DNA of 64,000 nucleotides from Flexilinea sp. (GTDB lineage: Bacteria; Chloroflexota; Anaerolineae; Anaerolineales; Anaerolineaceae): contig JAPKMT010000001.1 of the NCBI GenBank assembly GCA_026645735.1, positions 62,001 through 126,000 of the forward strand, written 5' to 3'. Shown piece after piece: positions 53,338 through 63,457 of this stretch. Positions within the stretch are counted from its first letter, which is position 1, and each line of letters begins with the position of its first letter. The notes under the pieces were generated by a model, which had not been told where the DNA came from, did not search any database, and saw only the letters and a program-made list of their open reading frames with translations. A program made the position numbers and the translations under genes.

Positions 53338-53351
53338 AAATAATTTCGCAG

Positions 53352-53393
53352 CAGCAATTTGAAATTTTAATAACTCTTCTGAGAAAAGAGATG
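53352..53393. repeat. TTCGAA-type repeat, left half
   Basis: CAGCAATTTGAAATTTTAATAACTCTTCTGAGAAAAGAG, without a right end, between larB and the membrane-protein gene. Confidence 0.5.
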
Positions 53394-53414
53394 TTTTTTG
53401 AGATGGATGGTTAA

Positions 53415-55898
53415 ATGGATTCCAGAAAGATGAAATGGTTTTACAGCTTGTCATTGGCTGAAGGGATCCTATGCCTCGGATTTTATCTTTTTTCTCCGGG
53501 TGGCAGCGGTGAAGGCCAGCTGTTTTCTTTTAGCAAAGTCCGAATTTTCCTGATTTCCCTGACCATAGCCGGAATTTTTAAATATCTTTTTCCACTCATG
53601 AATCATCGTTTTTTTGAATGGGTTCAATCCAAACTCCGGATTACTTCTGTCCGTTTCTTCTTGCTTATATGGTCTCAACTGCTGATTCTTGGCGTGGTCA
53701 GCGGATTAAGGACATTGTGGCTTCTGTATCATTCCACAGGAATCTATACCTGGCAGGCTGCTTATCAACGCTTGTTCCCGTTGCTGATATGGGTTGTTCT
53801 GATCTGCCTGCAAATCTTATTGTTCCTGCTGCTGGATTCTGCTCAACAATATAAAGCCGCTTTTCGTTCAGAATCCGGATTATGGAGACGATTCTGCGTG
53901 CTGATTCTGATTGGCCTTGCTGCTGGCATCTGCGTTTATTTTACGCGGATCGGGTTGGTAAAGGACAATAATTTTTTTGGAAAACCGACGGTTCCGCTGC
54001 TGGAATGGCATCTTTTGGCAGGATTTCTGTTCAGCCTGATATGGATTGTTTTGGACCAATGGAGAGCAAAAAAGATTCCTCACACAGTAGTCCGTTTGAT
54101 CCCGTTTCTGATCTGGCTGCTTGCGATTGGCATTTGGCTGAGCATACCCAATCAGGAGGGCTTTTTTTCTCCACCCGGCAGAGTGCCGAACTATGAAGTG
54201 TATCCGTTTTCTGATGGCTCGTTTTATGGCCATTATGCGCGCAGTCTGGCGGAAGGGATGGGTTTCAAAGGGAATGATATTCCACCAAGACCTTTCTATA
54301 TTTTTCTTTTGGCGGTCTTCCACTTGATAGCCGGGGATCAGTATCAATCTGTCATCTTATTACAGACACTGCTGCTGGGGTTGCTGCCGGTTCTGGTCTA
54401 TCAGATTGGCAAAGACCTGCACAGTGTGAGCGCCGGTATCGGCGCAGCCTGGCTGATCATCCTGCGGGAAACCAACGCCATACTCAGCGCTCCGTTTGGG
54501 CACAATGTTTCTACGACGAAATATTTCTTTTCCGATTTGCCGACGGCGCTGGCTTGCGCCTTTTTTGTGTGGATGTTGATCCGCTGGCTGAATAGGCGGA
54601 ACGAAAATTCAGCGGACTCACTTTTTTATGCGTTATTATCCGGCGGCAGTCTGGGTATCATGACACTGATTCGGACGCAGAGCCTTTCATTATTAATGAT
54701 CGTGATCGTCGTTATGCTGTCAGGGATTCGAAAAAACCGCAAACGCGGGTTCCTGGAGAGCGTTTTTTTTGCAGCAGCCATTCTATGCTGTCTGATGCCG
54801 TGGCTGATCCGAAATCAACGCATCACAGGTCGTTTTATTTTTGATCACCCGATGACACAGACCGGTGAGATGGCTGCCAGTTATAATTTAGGCGGATTGG
54901 ATATGACGCGCTCTGATGGGATGAATGATGCCGAATATTCTGAAATGCTGACGGATGTGATTCGAAAATCGATTCAGACATATCCGCAGGAGATATTCGC
55001 TTTTATCGGAGCCCATTTTGCGAATAACGAAATCAGCAACCTGCGTTTATTCCCGCTGCGAGATGAACTTACTGCTCCGGAAGACATCATGAAACCCCGG
55101 ACAGCTTTCTGGGAGACGCTGGACAACGCCAACCTCGGCGGCTATCATCTCATTTTTCTGGGGTTGTCCTATGCGGTCATCGGATTGGGCATCACAGCCG
55201 GGATGAAAAAGAATCCGTGCAGCGGTCTGATTCCGCTTTTGATTTGCCTGTTATATAATCTCAGCACGGCAGCCGGTCGTTATTCTGCCGGCAGGTATCT
55301 GATACCGGTGGATTGGATCCTTTTCTTATATTTTTCGATTGGTCTGGCGGAATGGATTTTGATGATGATTCGTCTGAGCGGACATGGACAGATTTCGGAG
55401 ATCAGGAAAGATGCAGACGAAACTGCAGAAGAAAAATCGGTGAACCTGATCAGGAAAAGCGCAATCTGGCTATTGATTTTTCTGATCATCGGTTTATCCT
55501 TGCCGCTCAGTGAAAAATGGATCCCCATGCGGTTTGTTCCGGCTAAAGCGGAAGAAGTTTTTGCGAAACTGAATGTGGCTGCTTCTGACTTTAACAGAGA
55601 AGGCTTGATTGTGAATAAAGCGATCGCAATTTATCCGCGATATTATGCAGCGGGTGAAGGGGAACCGGAAAGTGCTAAACAGGGATATGGGGTTTCGCCA
55701 TATGGACGCCTGGTGTTTCTGACTCTGGCACCAAATGGTTTCGGCACCACCGAATTAATAACCGATTCTGTTCCGGAATATTTTCCGGATGGTTCAACCA
55801 TCTGGATGGTCGGACATGAAAACGGTGCGACATCCGATGCCGAACGTGTGTTGGTTGAACGCAAGGGTGGTGATGTTGTCTATTATGGCAAAAAATAG
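53415..55898 (+). CDS. Polytopic GT-C-like membrane glycosyltransferase (ArnT/PMT-like)
   Basis: 827 residues with about twelve membrane segments. A long first part (1-260) holds six helices, then the GT-C loop near 285-300 (FSDGSFYGHYARSLAEGMGF) with an Asp that aligns with the catalytic aspartate of ArnT/PMT proteins, followed by PPRPFYIFLLAVFHLIAGDQ, a typical second motif. The soluble tail carries the C-terminal 200 residues. It would move a sugar from a polyprenyl-phosphate carrier to an outside acceptor. First of a run of surface-glycan genes on the + strand to 62179. The extra N-terminal block is not usual for the family. Confidence 0.72.
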   Translation: MDSRKMKWFYSLSLAEGILCLGFYLFSPGGSGEGQLFSFSKVRIFLISLTIAGIFKYLFPLMNHRFFEWVQSKLRITSVRFFLLIWSQLLILGVVSGLRTLWLLYHSTGIYTWQAAYQRLFPLLIWVVLICLQILLFLLLDSAQQYKAAFRSESGLWRRFCVLILIGLAAGICVYFTRIGLVKDNNFFGKPTVPLLEWHLLAGFLFSLIWIVLDQWRAKKIPHTVVRLIPFLIWLLAIGIWLSIPNQEGFFSPPGRVPNYEVYPFSDGSFYGHYARSLAEGMGFKGNDIPPRPFYIFLLAVFHLIAGDQYQSVILLQTLLLGLLPVLVYQIGKDLHSVSAGIGAAWLIILRETNAILSAPFGHNVSTTKYFFSDLPTALACAFFVWMLIRWLNRRNENSADSLFYALLSGGSLGIMTLIRTQSLSLLMIVIVVMLSGIRKNRKRGFLESVFFAAAILCCLMPWLIRNQRITGRFIFDHPMTQTGEMAASYNLGGLDMTRSDGMNDAEYSEMLTDVIRKSIQTYPQEIFAFIGAHFANNEISNLRLFPLRDELTAPEDIMKPRTAFWETLDNANLGGYHLIFLGLSYAVIGLGITAGMKKNPCSGLIPLLICLLYNLSTAAGRYSAGRYLIPVDWILFLYFSIGLAEWILMMIRLSGHGQISEIRKDADETAEEKSVNLIRKSAIWLLIFLIIGLSLPLSEKWIPMRFVPAKAEEVFAKLNVAASDFNREGLIVNKAIAIYPRYYAAGEGEPESAKQGYGVSPYGRLVFLTLAPNGFGTTELITDSVPEYFPDGSTIWMVGHENGATSDAERVLVERKGGDVVYYGKK

Positions 55899-55927
55899 TT
55901 CTGCCTGTTCTTCAGGAGGTAAACAAG

Positions 55928-56935
55928 ATGAAATTTCTAATTGCAGGATACGGTTCTATTGGCAGAAGGCATTTGCGAAATCTGCAGTTATGCGGAGAAA
56001 ATGATCTGCTCCTGTTGCGTTCTCATCAAAGTACATTGCCGGAGGATGAAATCCGGCAAATTCCGGTTGTGACTGACATTGCTGACGCGCTGAAGCAGAA
56101 GCCGGATGGCGTAATCATCGCCAATCCGACTGCATTCCATCTGGATGCTGCCATTCCGGCAGCCAGAGCCGGTTGCTCGATTCTAATGGAAAAACCGATT
56201 TCTGACAGTCTGAAGCGGATTTCAGAGTTGAAAACCGCGTTATCCGATGGAAAAGGAAAGCTCTTGATGGGCTTTCAATATCGGTTTCATCCCGGATTGA
56301 TCAAAGCACGTGAACTGTTGGTTTCTGGCAGTATCGGACGTCCGTTATATTTTAGAGTATCTTGGGGAGAATATCTTCCGGGATGGCATCCATGGGAAGA
56401 TTATCGTAAAAGTTACAGTGCACGCTCGGATCTGGGCGGCGGCGCTGCACTGACATTATGCCATCCTTTGGATTACATCCGCTGGCTGTTTGGAGAAGTG
56501 TCTATGCTGTGGGGTTTCAGCGGGAAAATCAGCGATCTGGAAATCTCGGTGGATGACCTTGCTGAAATCGGGCTGCAGTTGGACAATGGCATGGTCGGTG
56601 CAGTTCATCTGGATTATTTCCGCCGGCCTGGCAACAATGAAATGGAAGTCGTCGGGTCCGATGGTGTCCTCCATTGGGATAATCAGACAGGAATTGTGAC
56701 CATTCACAAAACCGCGCTTCCTTCAGAACAGACATTTCAACCGCAGGAAGGATTTGAACGCAACTGGTTGTTCCTGGATGAAATGCGGCATTTCATCGCT
56801 GTGACAAAAGGCGAAGCCGATCCATCCTGTTCACTGGATGACGGTGTGATCACAGAACAGATGGTAATCGCTTTGAAACATTCCTGGAATGAAAAACGAA
56901 TGATTCCAATGGCAGAGGTGAAGGCTCTTGTTTAA
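55928..56935 (+). CDS. Gfo/Idh/MocA-family oxidoreductase
   Basis: 335 residues. N-terminal Rossmann fold with AGYGSIGRRHLRNL, then GVIIANPTAFHLDAAIPAARAG and EKPISD, the NAD(P)-binding and catalytic Lys motif of the family. The C-terminal domain includes SDLGGGAALTLCHPLDYIRWLFG, with the conserved catalytic His. These enzymes oxidise or reduce sugar derivatives. It starts at ATG 55928 with AGGAGG directly upstream and overlaps the next gene by 8 bases, so it probably makes or modifies a nucleotide-sugar used by the neighbouring GT-C-like proteins. Confidence 0.88.
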   Translation: MKFLIAGYGSIGRRHLRNLQLCGENDLLLLRSHQSTLPEDEIRQIPVVTDIADALKQKPDGVIIANPTAFHLDAAIPAARAGCSILMEKPISDSLKRISELKTALSDGKGKLLMGFQYRFHPGLIKARELLVSGSIGRPLYFRVSWGEYLPGWHPWEDYRKSYSARSDLGGGAALTLCHPLDYIRWLFGEVSMLWGFSGKISDLEISVDDLAEIGLQLDNGMVGAVHLDYFRRPGNNEMEVVGSDGVLHWDNQTGIVTIHKTALPSEQTFQPQEGFERNWLFLDEMRHFIAVTKGEADPSCSLDDGVITEQMVIALKHSWNEKRMIPMAEVKALV

Positions 56936-58748
56936 TTTTTTGCGCAAGAAACCATTTTTGTTCTTCCTGCTGTGGTTCTGCATACTGGCGGTCGTTTTTA
57001 CCTGGCCGTTGTGTCTGCACATTTTCCACGAAATTGCCGGAGAGATCGGCGATAATATTTACTTCATTTGGATGATTGGATGGCTGCAAAAAGCGCTGTT
57101 CGTGCTCCATACCAATCCTTTGAACGTTTCGTTTCTGAATTATCCGGAAGGCTGGAATATGGCGCGGACGGAAATGGCGCCGGCACAATTGGCGCTGGCA
57201 TTACCGTTTTCGTTGCTGGGCGGTGAAACCTTTGGCTACAATATGTCTCTCCTGGTGAGTTTTGTTCTGTCCGGTTTATTGATGTGCTATTGGGTACGTC
57301 ATTTGACGGGTTCGAACTGGGCCGGGCTGATCAGCGGAACGATATTTGCCTGTCTGCCTTATCGGCAGGCGCATTTGCTGATCGGTCATCTGAATCTCTC
57401 CGGCACGCAGTGGATTCCTCTGTTTTTCTGGGGCTGGTTTGATTTGCTGAAAACGGGATTGAACCAGATTCGTAAAAAATCCGCTTTTCTGGCAGCGCTC
57501 GGGTTGAGTTTGACCGCGCTATGTTCGCAATACTATTTCTTTATGTTATGTCTGATTGCCGGATTTCAGCTTCTGATCCAATTCCTGTTCATTGAAAAAC
57601 AGCGTCTGAAAGATCGGAGTACCTGGCTTTCGCTGGGATATTTTGTTTTGTTTTCAATTCCATTATTGGCTGCAGCGGAATTGCCTTTTTTAGCTTTGGC
57701 AGGCTCAGGCGGGATGCCTGACCGCGACTGGGGTGCGGCAAGGATGTATTCCGCTGGAGTGACAGATTTCCTGCTCCCGGGAACCATGCATTTCGCATTG
57801 GGCAAATGGGTTGGGAGTCACTTTAATCGGGATCTCTGGAATGAGGCGACCTTGTATATCGGCGTCATAGCTCTGGGACTCATGATCTATGGGCTGATTC
57901 ATAAAAAGGGAGGAACATCCTGGGCATGGCCGATAATCTTGAGCGGGACAATCACCGGTCTGGTTTTTGCCATGGGGACGGATTTGCATTGGAACGGCGC
58001 TCCGGTCGAAATTTCGCTTCCGGTTTTCCTGCAGAATCGTCTGGATCGCGAAACGATTCCGCTCATCTTGCCGGGATTTGTTTTCTTTAAATTCTTTCCA
58101 TTTTTCGGAAAAATTCGCGCCATGATGCGCTTTGGATTATTTGCGCTGATTCTCATTGCCTGCGGAGCCGGATTTGGTTTTGCAGAGCTGCTGAGACGGA
58201 CGAAATCCAATCGACGGGGGATTGTCACAGTGATAACGATCGGTTTGGTCTTATTGGAATTCTTTCCGAAACCGTTTCAGCAATTCTCGGAAATAAAACC
58301 GCGCCCCGTAGATGAATGGCTTGCCAAACAGCCGGGGAATGGCTCTGTCATGCGCATTCCTTTTTATCTGAATGATGACCAGGCTGGAACGTATTATACG
58401 CTGTATCATGAGAAGCCTTTTATCGGCGGTTTTTTCAATGCCTTTCCGCCTTCTCAATACAGCGCTATCAAAGGCTTGATGGAGACTTTCCCATCCAGGG
58501 AATCGCTCGCTGAGGCCAACCAGTTGGGTGTGGAATACTTTTTGATTGAAACACAAGAGGTCGAAGTTGCCATACAACGAGCTGCCGGTGATTTCAGATG
58601 GGAGAGTCTGGATGCACTGCTTGCCGCCTGTGACAAAAGCGGGTTGGAGCTGGCTGGCACTTTTGGCGATGTGATTGTTTACCTTAATAGAGATGAAGAG
58701 TGCGTAGAATGCAAATGGTTGAAAGAATCCTTGAGAAATTCGCAGTAA
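56928..58748 (+). CDS. Polytopic GT-C-like membrane protein
   Basis: 606 residues with about ten to twelve membrane helices. Start at TTG 56928, overlapping the oxidoreductase stop; GAGGTGAAGG is just upstream. The first loop contains EIAGEIGDNIYFIWMIGWLQKALF, whose GDNIYF aspartate matches the position of the GT-C catalytic acid, and the stretch FLNYPEGWNMARTEMAPAQLALA follows, as in DUF2029/YfhO-like and other polyprenol-dependent transferases. The C-terminal soluble part (about 500-600) is small. Likely transfers a sugar on the outer face. No enzyme specificity is visible. Confidence 0.65.
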   Translation: MFNFLRKKPFLFFLLWFCILAVVFTWPLCLHIFHEIAGEIGDNIYFIWMIGWLQKALFVLHTNPLNVSFLNYPEGWNMARTEMAPAQLALALPFSLLGGETFGYNMSLLVSFVLSGLLMCYWVRHLTGSNWAGLISGTIFACLPYRQAHLLIGHLNLSGTQWIPLFFWGWFDLLKTGLNQIRKKSAFLAALGLSLTALCSQYYFFMLCLIAGFQLLIQFLFIEKQRLKDRSTWLSLGYFVLFSIPLLAAAELPFLALAGSGGMPDRDWGAARMYSAGVTDFLLPGTMHFALGKWVGSHFNRDLWNEATLYIGVIALGLMIYGLIHKKGGTSWAWPIILSGTITGLVFAMGTDLHWNGAPVEISLPVFLQNRLDRETIPLILPGFVFFKFFPFFGKIRAMMRFGLFALILIACGAGFGFAELLRRTKSNRRGIVTVITIGLVLLEFFPKPFQQFSEIKPRPVDEWLAKQPGNGSVMRIPFYLNDDQAGTYYTLYHEKPFIGGFFNAFPPSQYSAIKGLMETFPSRESLAEANQLGVEYFLIETQEVEVAIQRAAGDFRWESLDALLAACDKSGLELAGTFGDVIVYLNRDEECVECKWLKESLRNSQ

Positions 58749-60328
58749 TCACTACAGCTGCGGTGGGCATTTACTTGCTGGCTGTAAGTATGCGGCTTGG
58801 ACCCGGTGTGGGCGGCGATGCGGTGATCTACATTACCTCAGCCAAAAATCTATTGGCAGGCAACGGTCTGGGTTTGGTCAATCCGGCCGGAGGTTTTCGG
58901 TTGCTGCCATATTTTCCCCCGTTCTATCCTTTGTTTCTGGCTTTCTTCGGCTTGCTGGGATTCCCTATCGCAAAGACTGCCGGCATTCTTAATATCATTC
59001 TTTTTGCGCTGACAATTGTTAGTGTAAGCATATGGATTAAGAAAAGGACAAAAAATACAGCCGCGAGTTTTTTGGGGGGACTGCTGCTGGCATATTCTCC
59101 AATCCTGATTCCGGCCTATTCCTGGACGATGTCCGAACCGCTGTGCATTTTTCTCGGTGTAGCCGGTTTAATCATGCTGGATCTCCATCTTGAAAACCAC
59201 ACACCACGTTATCTTTTCGTCAGCGCGATCTGCTGCGGTATGTCCTTTCTGACACGATATAGTGCTGCGGCTTATATCGCTATGGCGGGCATTTTTCTGC
59301 TTTGCTTCCAAAAGCAGGAGCTGAAAAAAAGGATCAGCGACGCTTTTCAATTTGGATTAATTTCTGTATTTCCCATGATTCTCTGGCTGGTGTATGATCT
59401 GCAAAAAACAGCTGCTGTAGCGTCCCGCAGCATGCTGCAGGGTACGGACTTTATTGCGGAATTGACTCGTTTCAACGGACAAATGAAATCTGTCTTCCTG
59501 CAATGGTTGATCCCTGATTCCTGGATCGAAAACCCCGTTTATCCGGCATGGATTCATGAAATTCTTTATGTTCTTGTGATCCTGCTGCCCCTTGCTGGTT
59601 TGATTTTCGGAATCTCCCGCAATCTGCAGCAACCATCCTCGGTACCTGATCGATCAATCCGCCGCATGGATCCTATGTTGCTGATATTAAGTGGATTCTT
59701 TTTTATCTATTGGATCGTAATCTTTGGCGTTTCTGTGATGACCTTTCCTCCCATTACGATCGGCTCCCGCATGTTTACTCCGATCCATGTTGCATTTCTT
59801 TGGCTGCTGGCGATTCTCTTTGCCTGGATCGATACGGCGCTGAAAAAAAAGCCGTATCTGCGTATCCTCAGCATGATTCTGTTTTTTGGTTTTACGGCCT
59901 TCTATGGCTTAAGAGCCATCCGCATCGCTCATCAGAATGCGATTGACGGTTTAGGCTATCATGCAGTTCGCTGGCAGGAATCGGAAGTGGTTGATTATCT
60001 GAAGGAGAATGTTCCTCAGGATCAGTTGATCGTCACGAATGAAGAAACAGCCCTTTTATTTTTAATGGATCGCGTATCCTGGCCAATGCATGAGGTTTAT
60101 GCTCAGGAACCCGATCCGGATTTTTATCATTATGAAACGGGTCCCGTAAAAGCGACGGATTATGGGCGCGCCGCATTCCAGAGAGGCGAAGCGCTGCTGG
60201 TTGTTTTCGATTCCTTTGAGGATCAGATGCAGGGAATTTATGGTGAAGAGACGAAAGCCAGGATTTCTGCATTACTGGAAAACCTGCAGGTTGTCTTCGA
60301 TGGAGATGATGGAACGATATACCAATAA
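58700..60328 (+). CDS. Polytopic GT-C-like membrane protein
   Basis: 542 residues with about eleven helices. The frame opens at GTG 58700, inside the preceding gene; ATG 58709 (MQMVERIL), behind GAAGAG, is the more likely start. The first loop reads GPGVGGDAVIYITSAKNLLAG, with a DAVIY aspartate in the GT-C position, followed by PPFYPLFLAFFGLLGFPIAK, the PMT/ArnT second motif. The tail (about 430-540) is a soluble domain. It overlaps its neighbour upstream by about 40-50 bases, so it is in the same operon. Confidence 0.68.
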   Translation: MRRMQMVERILEKFAVITTAAVGIYLLAVSMRLGPGVGGDAVIYITSAKNLLAGNGLGLVNPAGGFRLLPYFPPFYPLFLAFFGLLGFPIAKTAGILNIILFALTIVSVSIWIKKRTKNTAASFLGGLLLAYSPILIPAYSWTMSEPLCIFLGVAGLIMLDLHLENHTPRYLFVSAICCGMSFLTRYSAAAYIAMAGIFLLCFQKQELKKRISDAFQFGLISVFPMILWLVYDLQKTAAVASRSMLQGTDFIAELTRFNGQMKSVFLQWLIPDSWIENPVYPAWIHEILYVLVILLPLAGLIFGISRNLQQPSSVPDRSIRRMDPMLLILSGFFFIYWIVIFGVSVMTFPPITIGSRMFTPIHVAFLWLLAILFAWIDTALKKKPYLRILSMILFFGFTAFYGLRAIRIAHQNAIDGLGYHAVRWQESEVVDYLKENVPQDQLIVTNEETALLFLMDRVSWPMHEVYAQEPDPDFYHYETGPVKATDYGRAAFQRGEALLVVFDSFEDQMQGIYGEETKARISALLENLQVVFDGDDGTIYQ

Positions 60329-60343
60329 AATCAGGATAAGAAA

Positions 60344-62179
60344 ATGATCTATTTTGGAACCCTTGGCCTGTTGCAGATTTTGGCATTACCCGGTTTGATC
60401 CTGATCAAAGCGTTAAAAATACGCGGCGGACTATTAGAGCGGATGATCTATTGCTTCCCGCTCAGTCTGTCAGTGAATTACCTGGCAGTCTTTCTCCTCA
60501 CTGCGGCAGGTATCTATATCCGTCCGGTTGTTCTTGTTCTAATGGTTTTAGAAATCTTTTTGCTGATGTACCTTTTTCGCAGCAACCTGCGTCAGCCGTT
60601 CTCAGCAATGATCCAAAAAATCTATGCCGCGTTTGTCTCGGAATTCAATCCTTTTCATCAGATGATACCGGACAATAAGGGAGTCCGTTCGATCCTTTCT
60701 TTCGGGGTCTGGATCGTATTTGGATGCAGTGCAATTTCTGCTGTGCTCTGGGGTTTGCATGTCTGGAGATTGAATTTCGGAACGATATTCAGCGGTCAGG
60801 ACACGCTTTTTTCCTGGAATACATTTGCCGAAAGCTGGGCTCAGAATTTGATTCCCGTCAGTCATGGCGCTTATCCTCAGTTAGTTCCGGCAAATTGGTC
60901 TCTGAGTTATGTGTTGCAGGGCAAGGATGCAATTCAGCTTTTTAACACTTTAATCCCGCCCGTTTTCTTTTTATTGATATTGGTGATGTTATTCGATCTG
61001 GGTTTTCAAAAACGGGAAACCGGTTTTTTCATAGCTGGATTGATCGCGCGATATATGATGAAAAAATTGATGGGTAACCAGATCTCGGATGGGTACATGG
61101 ATGTGCCGGTATCATTTATGAGCTTGCTGGCTGTGTATACGCTGTTGAAGGGTATTGAAAAGGACAAATTTGGACAGTTCCAGACAATTTTTCTGGCAGT
61201 TGGTTTCGCCTCCGGAGCCGCCATCACCAAACAGGCCGGATTGATGATTCTGATTCTGACACCGTTTTTCGCAGCATTTTGGCTCAAAGATAGCATTTCC
61301 TCTGTCAGCCGTAAACAGTTTTTTCTCCTCCTGCTGATTCCCTGTCTGATGGTCCTGCCCTGGTATATCCTTTGCTGGATCAATAGCAGGGTTCCTGATC
61401 CTGCAAGTGGGGAATTGCTGGCAGATGGAATCAGGCGCTTCAATGAACAATACGAATGGTCTCATAAACTGTTTTTAGCTCGCCAATCCTTAGGAAAATA
61501 TGTTGCCATTTTTATCCTCAGTATTATCGGACTGCCGCTGATTCCGAAACGATACCGGCTGCCTTTCTTTTTATGTTCCTGGCCTTTGGTAATTGTCTGG
61601 ACTGCATTTTTCTCTTATGATGCCCGAAATCTTGCCTGTGCGTTGCCCTTCATTGCGCTTTCTTCCGGTATGGCAGTGGATGGCGGAATTCGCTGGATTG
61701 CGGACTTTACCGGTATGCGGAAAATCAGTCAAATCGCAGTCTGGATTCCACTGGTTGTGTTGCTTGTTGCCTTGCTGACCAGCCTTTGGTTTTTGTTACC
61801 GGAAACAGAACTGTCGGAAGTTCAGCGATTAAAACAGCGGGAACTTTTTGGCAAAGAATTGAATGAAGAATTGCTCTATGGAATTATTGGCGAAGAACAC
61901 CATGAAAAGGATATCCTGACGGATTATCCGGCGTATTTCCTGAGCGGATATAAAGATTGCTGCGAAATGGCAGATTTTTCCGACGCGCCGGCTTTTGAAT
62001 GGCATCTTTCCAAGCAAACTATTCGATATCTATTAATTCCGGAACAAATTCAGAATCGATCTCAGGATTCGGCGCTGGTTCTTGAAGCATGTGTTCAGTC
62101 CGGTCGCTGCCGGTTGATTGACTGCAGTGCCGGTTATTATGAGCCCTATTGTCTGTACGCTGTTTCAGAATCCAATTAA
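60344..62179 (+). CDS. Polytopic GT-C-like membrane protein
   Basis: 611 residues with about eleven helices, starting at ATG 60344 behind AGGATAAG. It has an N-terminal three-helix block, then a loop with FSGQDTLFSWNTFAESWAQN, which has Asp in the GT-C position, and HGAYPQLVPANWSLSYVLQG. The membrane part ends near residue 480; a short soluble tail follows. Last of the four GT-C-like proteins in this run. All four lack a recognisable acceptor-specific domain. A hairpin with A- and T-tracts at 62225-62250 may terminate the operon. Confidence 0.65.
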   Translation: MIYFGTLGLLQILALPGLILIKALKIRGGLLERMIYCFPLSLSVNYLAVFLLTAAGIYIRPVVLVLMVLEIFLLMYLFRSNLRQPFSAMIQKIYAAFVSEFNPFHQMIPDNKGVRSILSFGVWIVFGCSAISAVLWGLHVWRLNFGTIFSGQDTLFSWNTFAESWAQNLIPVSHGAYPQLVPANWSLSYVLQGKDAIQLFNTLIPPVFFLLILVMLFDLGFQKRETGFFIAGLIARYMMKKLMGNQISDGYMDVPVSFMSLLAVYTLLKGIEKDKFGQFQTIFLAVGFASGAAITKQAGLMILILTPFFAAFWLKDSISSVSRKQFFLLLLIPCLMVLPWYILCWINSRVPDPASGELLADGIRRFNEQYEWSHKLFLARQSLGKYVAIFILSIIGLPLIPKRYRLPFFLCSWPLVIVWTAFFSYDARNLACALPFIALSSGMAVDGGIRWIADFTGMRKISQIAVWIPLVVLLVALLTSLWFLLPETELSEVQRLKQRELFGKELNEELLYGIIGEEHHEKDILTDYPAYFLSGYKDCCEMADFSDAPAFEWHLSKQTIRYLLIPEQIQNRSQDSALVLEACVQSGRCRLIDCSAGYYEPYCLYAVSESN

Positions 62180-62665
62180 TCGGATTGTCTTTTTAATGAA
62201 TCTTGAAAATCAAAGCGAAATACGAAAAAAGCCCGTATTCCAGGTTTTTTGAGGAATTGTTTTCTTTCTAAGTTCGCAAGGTTGGTCAATATTTAAAATT
62301 TTGAAGAAAATTAAAATTGAAGTAAAAATCTATTGTAAAATTGTACTGTTGCCGGAAAAATTCAATGAATCAGAATCTTTTTTTCACAAAATCGATTCAA
62401 GGGATTCAGTGGAAAATTCCTGCAGCGCAAACAAAATTTCTTTTTAATGCAAATCAGAATTTTGAACATCCACAATTCGAAATATTGACTTGCTTTTCGA
62501 ATCAATCTCAATAACGAATTTTCTCCCTCATATTTCGAATCACGATTAAAGCATGAAATCAATCACACGATGATTTGAAAAGTGTGAGGAATCATTCGAA
62601 ATGATATGAATCAATTTAGGAATAACTGTTTCTTACTGGATAAGGAAAGAAAAAAAGAGGCGTGA
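62180..62665. other. AT-rich intergenic region with a repeat copy
   Basis: No gene. 62471-62543 holds a TTCGAA-type copy (CACAATTCGAAATATTG at the left, CATATTTCGAATCACG at the right, inner CTTTTCGAATC). The rest is AT-rich without a recognised promoter. Confidence 0.5.
62225..62250. terminator. Possible terminator after the glycan operon
   Basis: AAAAAAGCC and GGTTTTTT flank CCGTATTCCA, giving a short A/T-ended stem about 45 bases past the stop. The stem is imperfect. Confidence 0.45.
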
Positions 62666-63457
62666 ATGAACGATCCTTTGGAAATACTTGTGACGAATGA
62701 TGATGGTATCCATGCACCGGGAATCCGTGTACTGGCTGAAGTTGCCAACGAACTCGGAAATGTAACTGTTATCGGTCCGGATAAAAATTGGTCCGCATCC
62801 GGTCATCAGAAGGCATTGGGAAGACCACTTCGTGTAGAACAAGTCCCTTTTATTAACGGCATCCCAGCCTATGCGGCTGATGGAGGTCCTTCGGATTGTA
62901 CAGCTCTGGCTGGTTTGGGCTTTCTGAAGAAAAAGATCGATCTGGTTCTGACTGGAATTAATCCAACAGCGAATGTCAGCCGGGATATTACGTATTCCGG
63001 AACAGTTACCAGTGCACTGGAAGCTACCATCTGGGAAATGAAAGGAATTGCCTTTTCAATTGATGCAGGTGAAGTGAAGCCGGATCAGATCGATTTTTCC
63101 GCTGCAAAAAAAATTATCATCCATGTTGTTCAAACCTTTTTGAAGCATGAATTACCCCCGTTTACCATATTAAACGTCAATATTCCATATCTGCCGCTTT
63201 CTCAGATACGGGGATACAAGATTACCCGGGGTGGATCCAGGTATTATCGGGATGAACTGGTTTCTTGTGTCGATCCATTCGGCCGTCCATATTACTGGTT
63301 TGGCGGATTGCCTCCATATGGGGATGAGGATGAAGGAACTGACTGCGGAGAATTGTCACGGGGATATGTCAGTATTACACCGATTCATTTGGACCTGACC
63401 GCTTACGAAATTTTGCCAACACTTCAAAGATGGGGATGGAATCAGCAATTCCAGTAA
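62666..63457 (+). CDS. surE: 5'/3'-nucleotidase SurE
   Basis: 263 residues. The N-terminal motif LVTNDDGIHAPGIRVLAE holds the metal-binding acids (D12, D13); NWSASGHQ contains the ligand Ser, and VLTGINPTANVSRDITYSGTV contains the ligand Asn and the conserved S-G-T. SurE dephosphorylates nucleoside monophosphates and may act in stationary phase. Start ATG 62666 with GAGG 5 bases upstream. The final codons (CAG then TAA) lie inside the left end of a dispersed repeat, so the present C-terminus was probably set by repeat insertion. Confidence 0.93.
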   Translation: MNDPLEILVTNDDGIHAPGIRVLAEVANELGNVTVIGPDKNWSASGHQKALGRPLRVEQVPFINGIPAYAADGGPSDCTALAGLGFLKKKIDLVLTGINPTANVSRDITYSGTVTSALEATIWEMKGIAFSIDAGEVKPDQIDFSAAKKIIIHVVQTFLKHELPPFTILNVNIPYLPLSQIRGYKITRGGSRYYRDELVSCVDPFGRPYYWFGGLPPYGDEDEGTDCGELSRGYVSITPIHLDLTAYEILPTLQRWGWNQQFQ

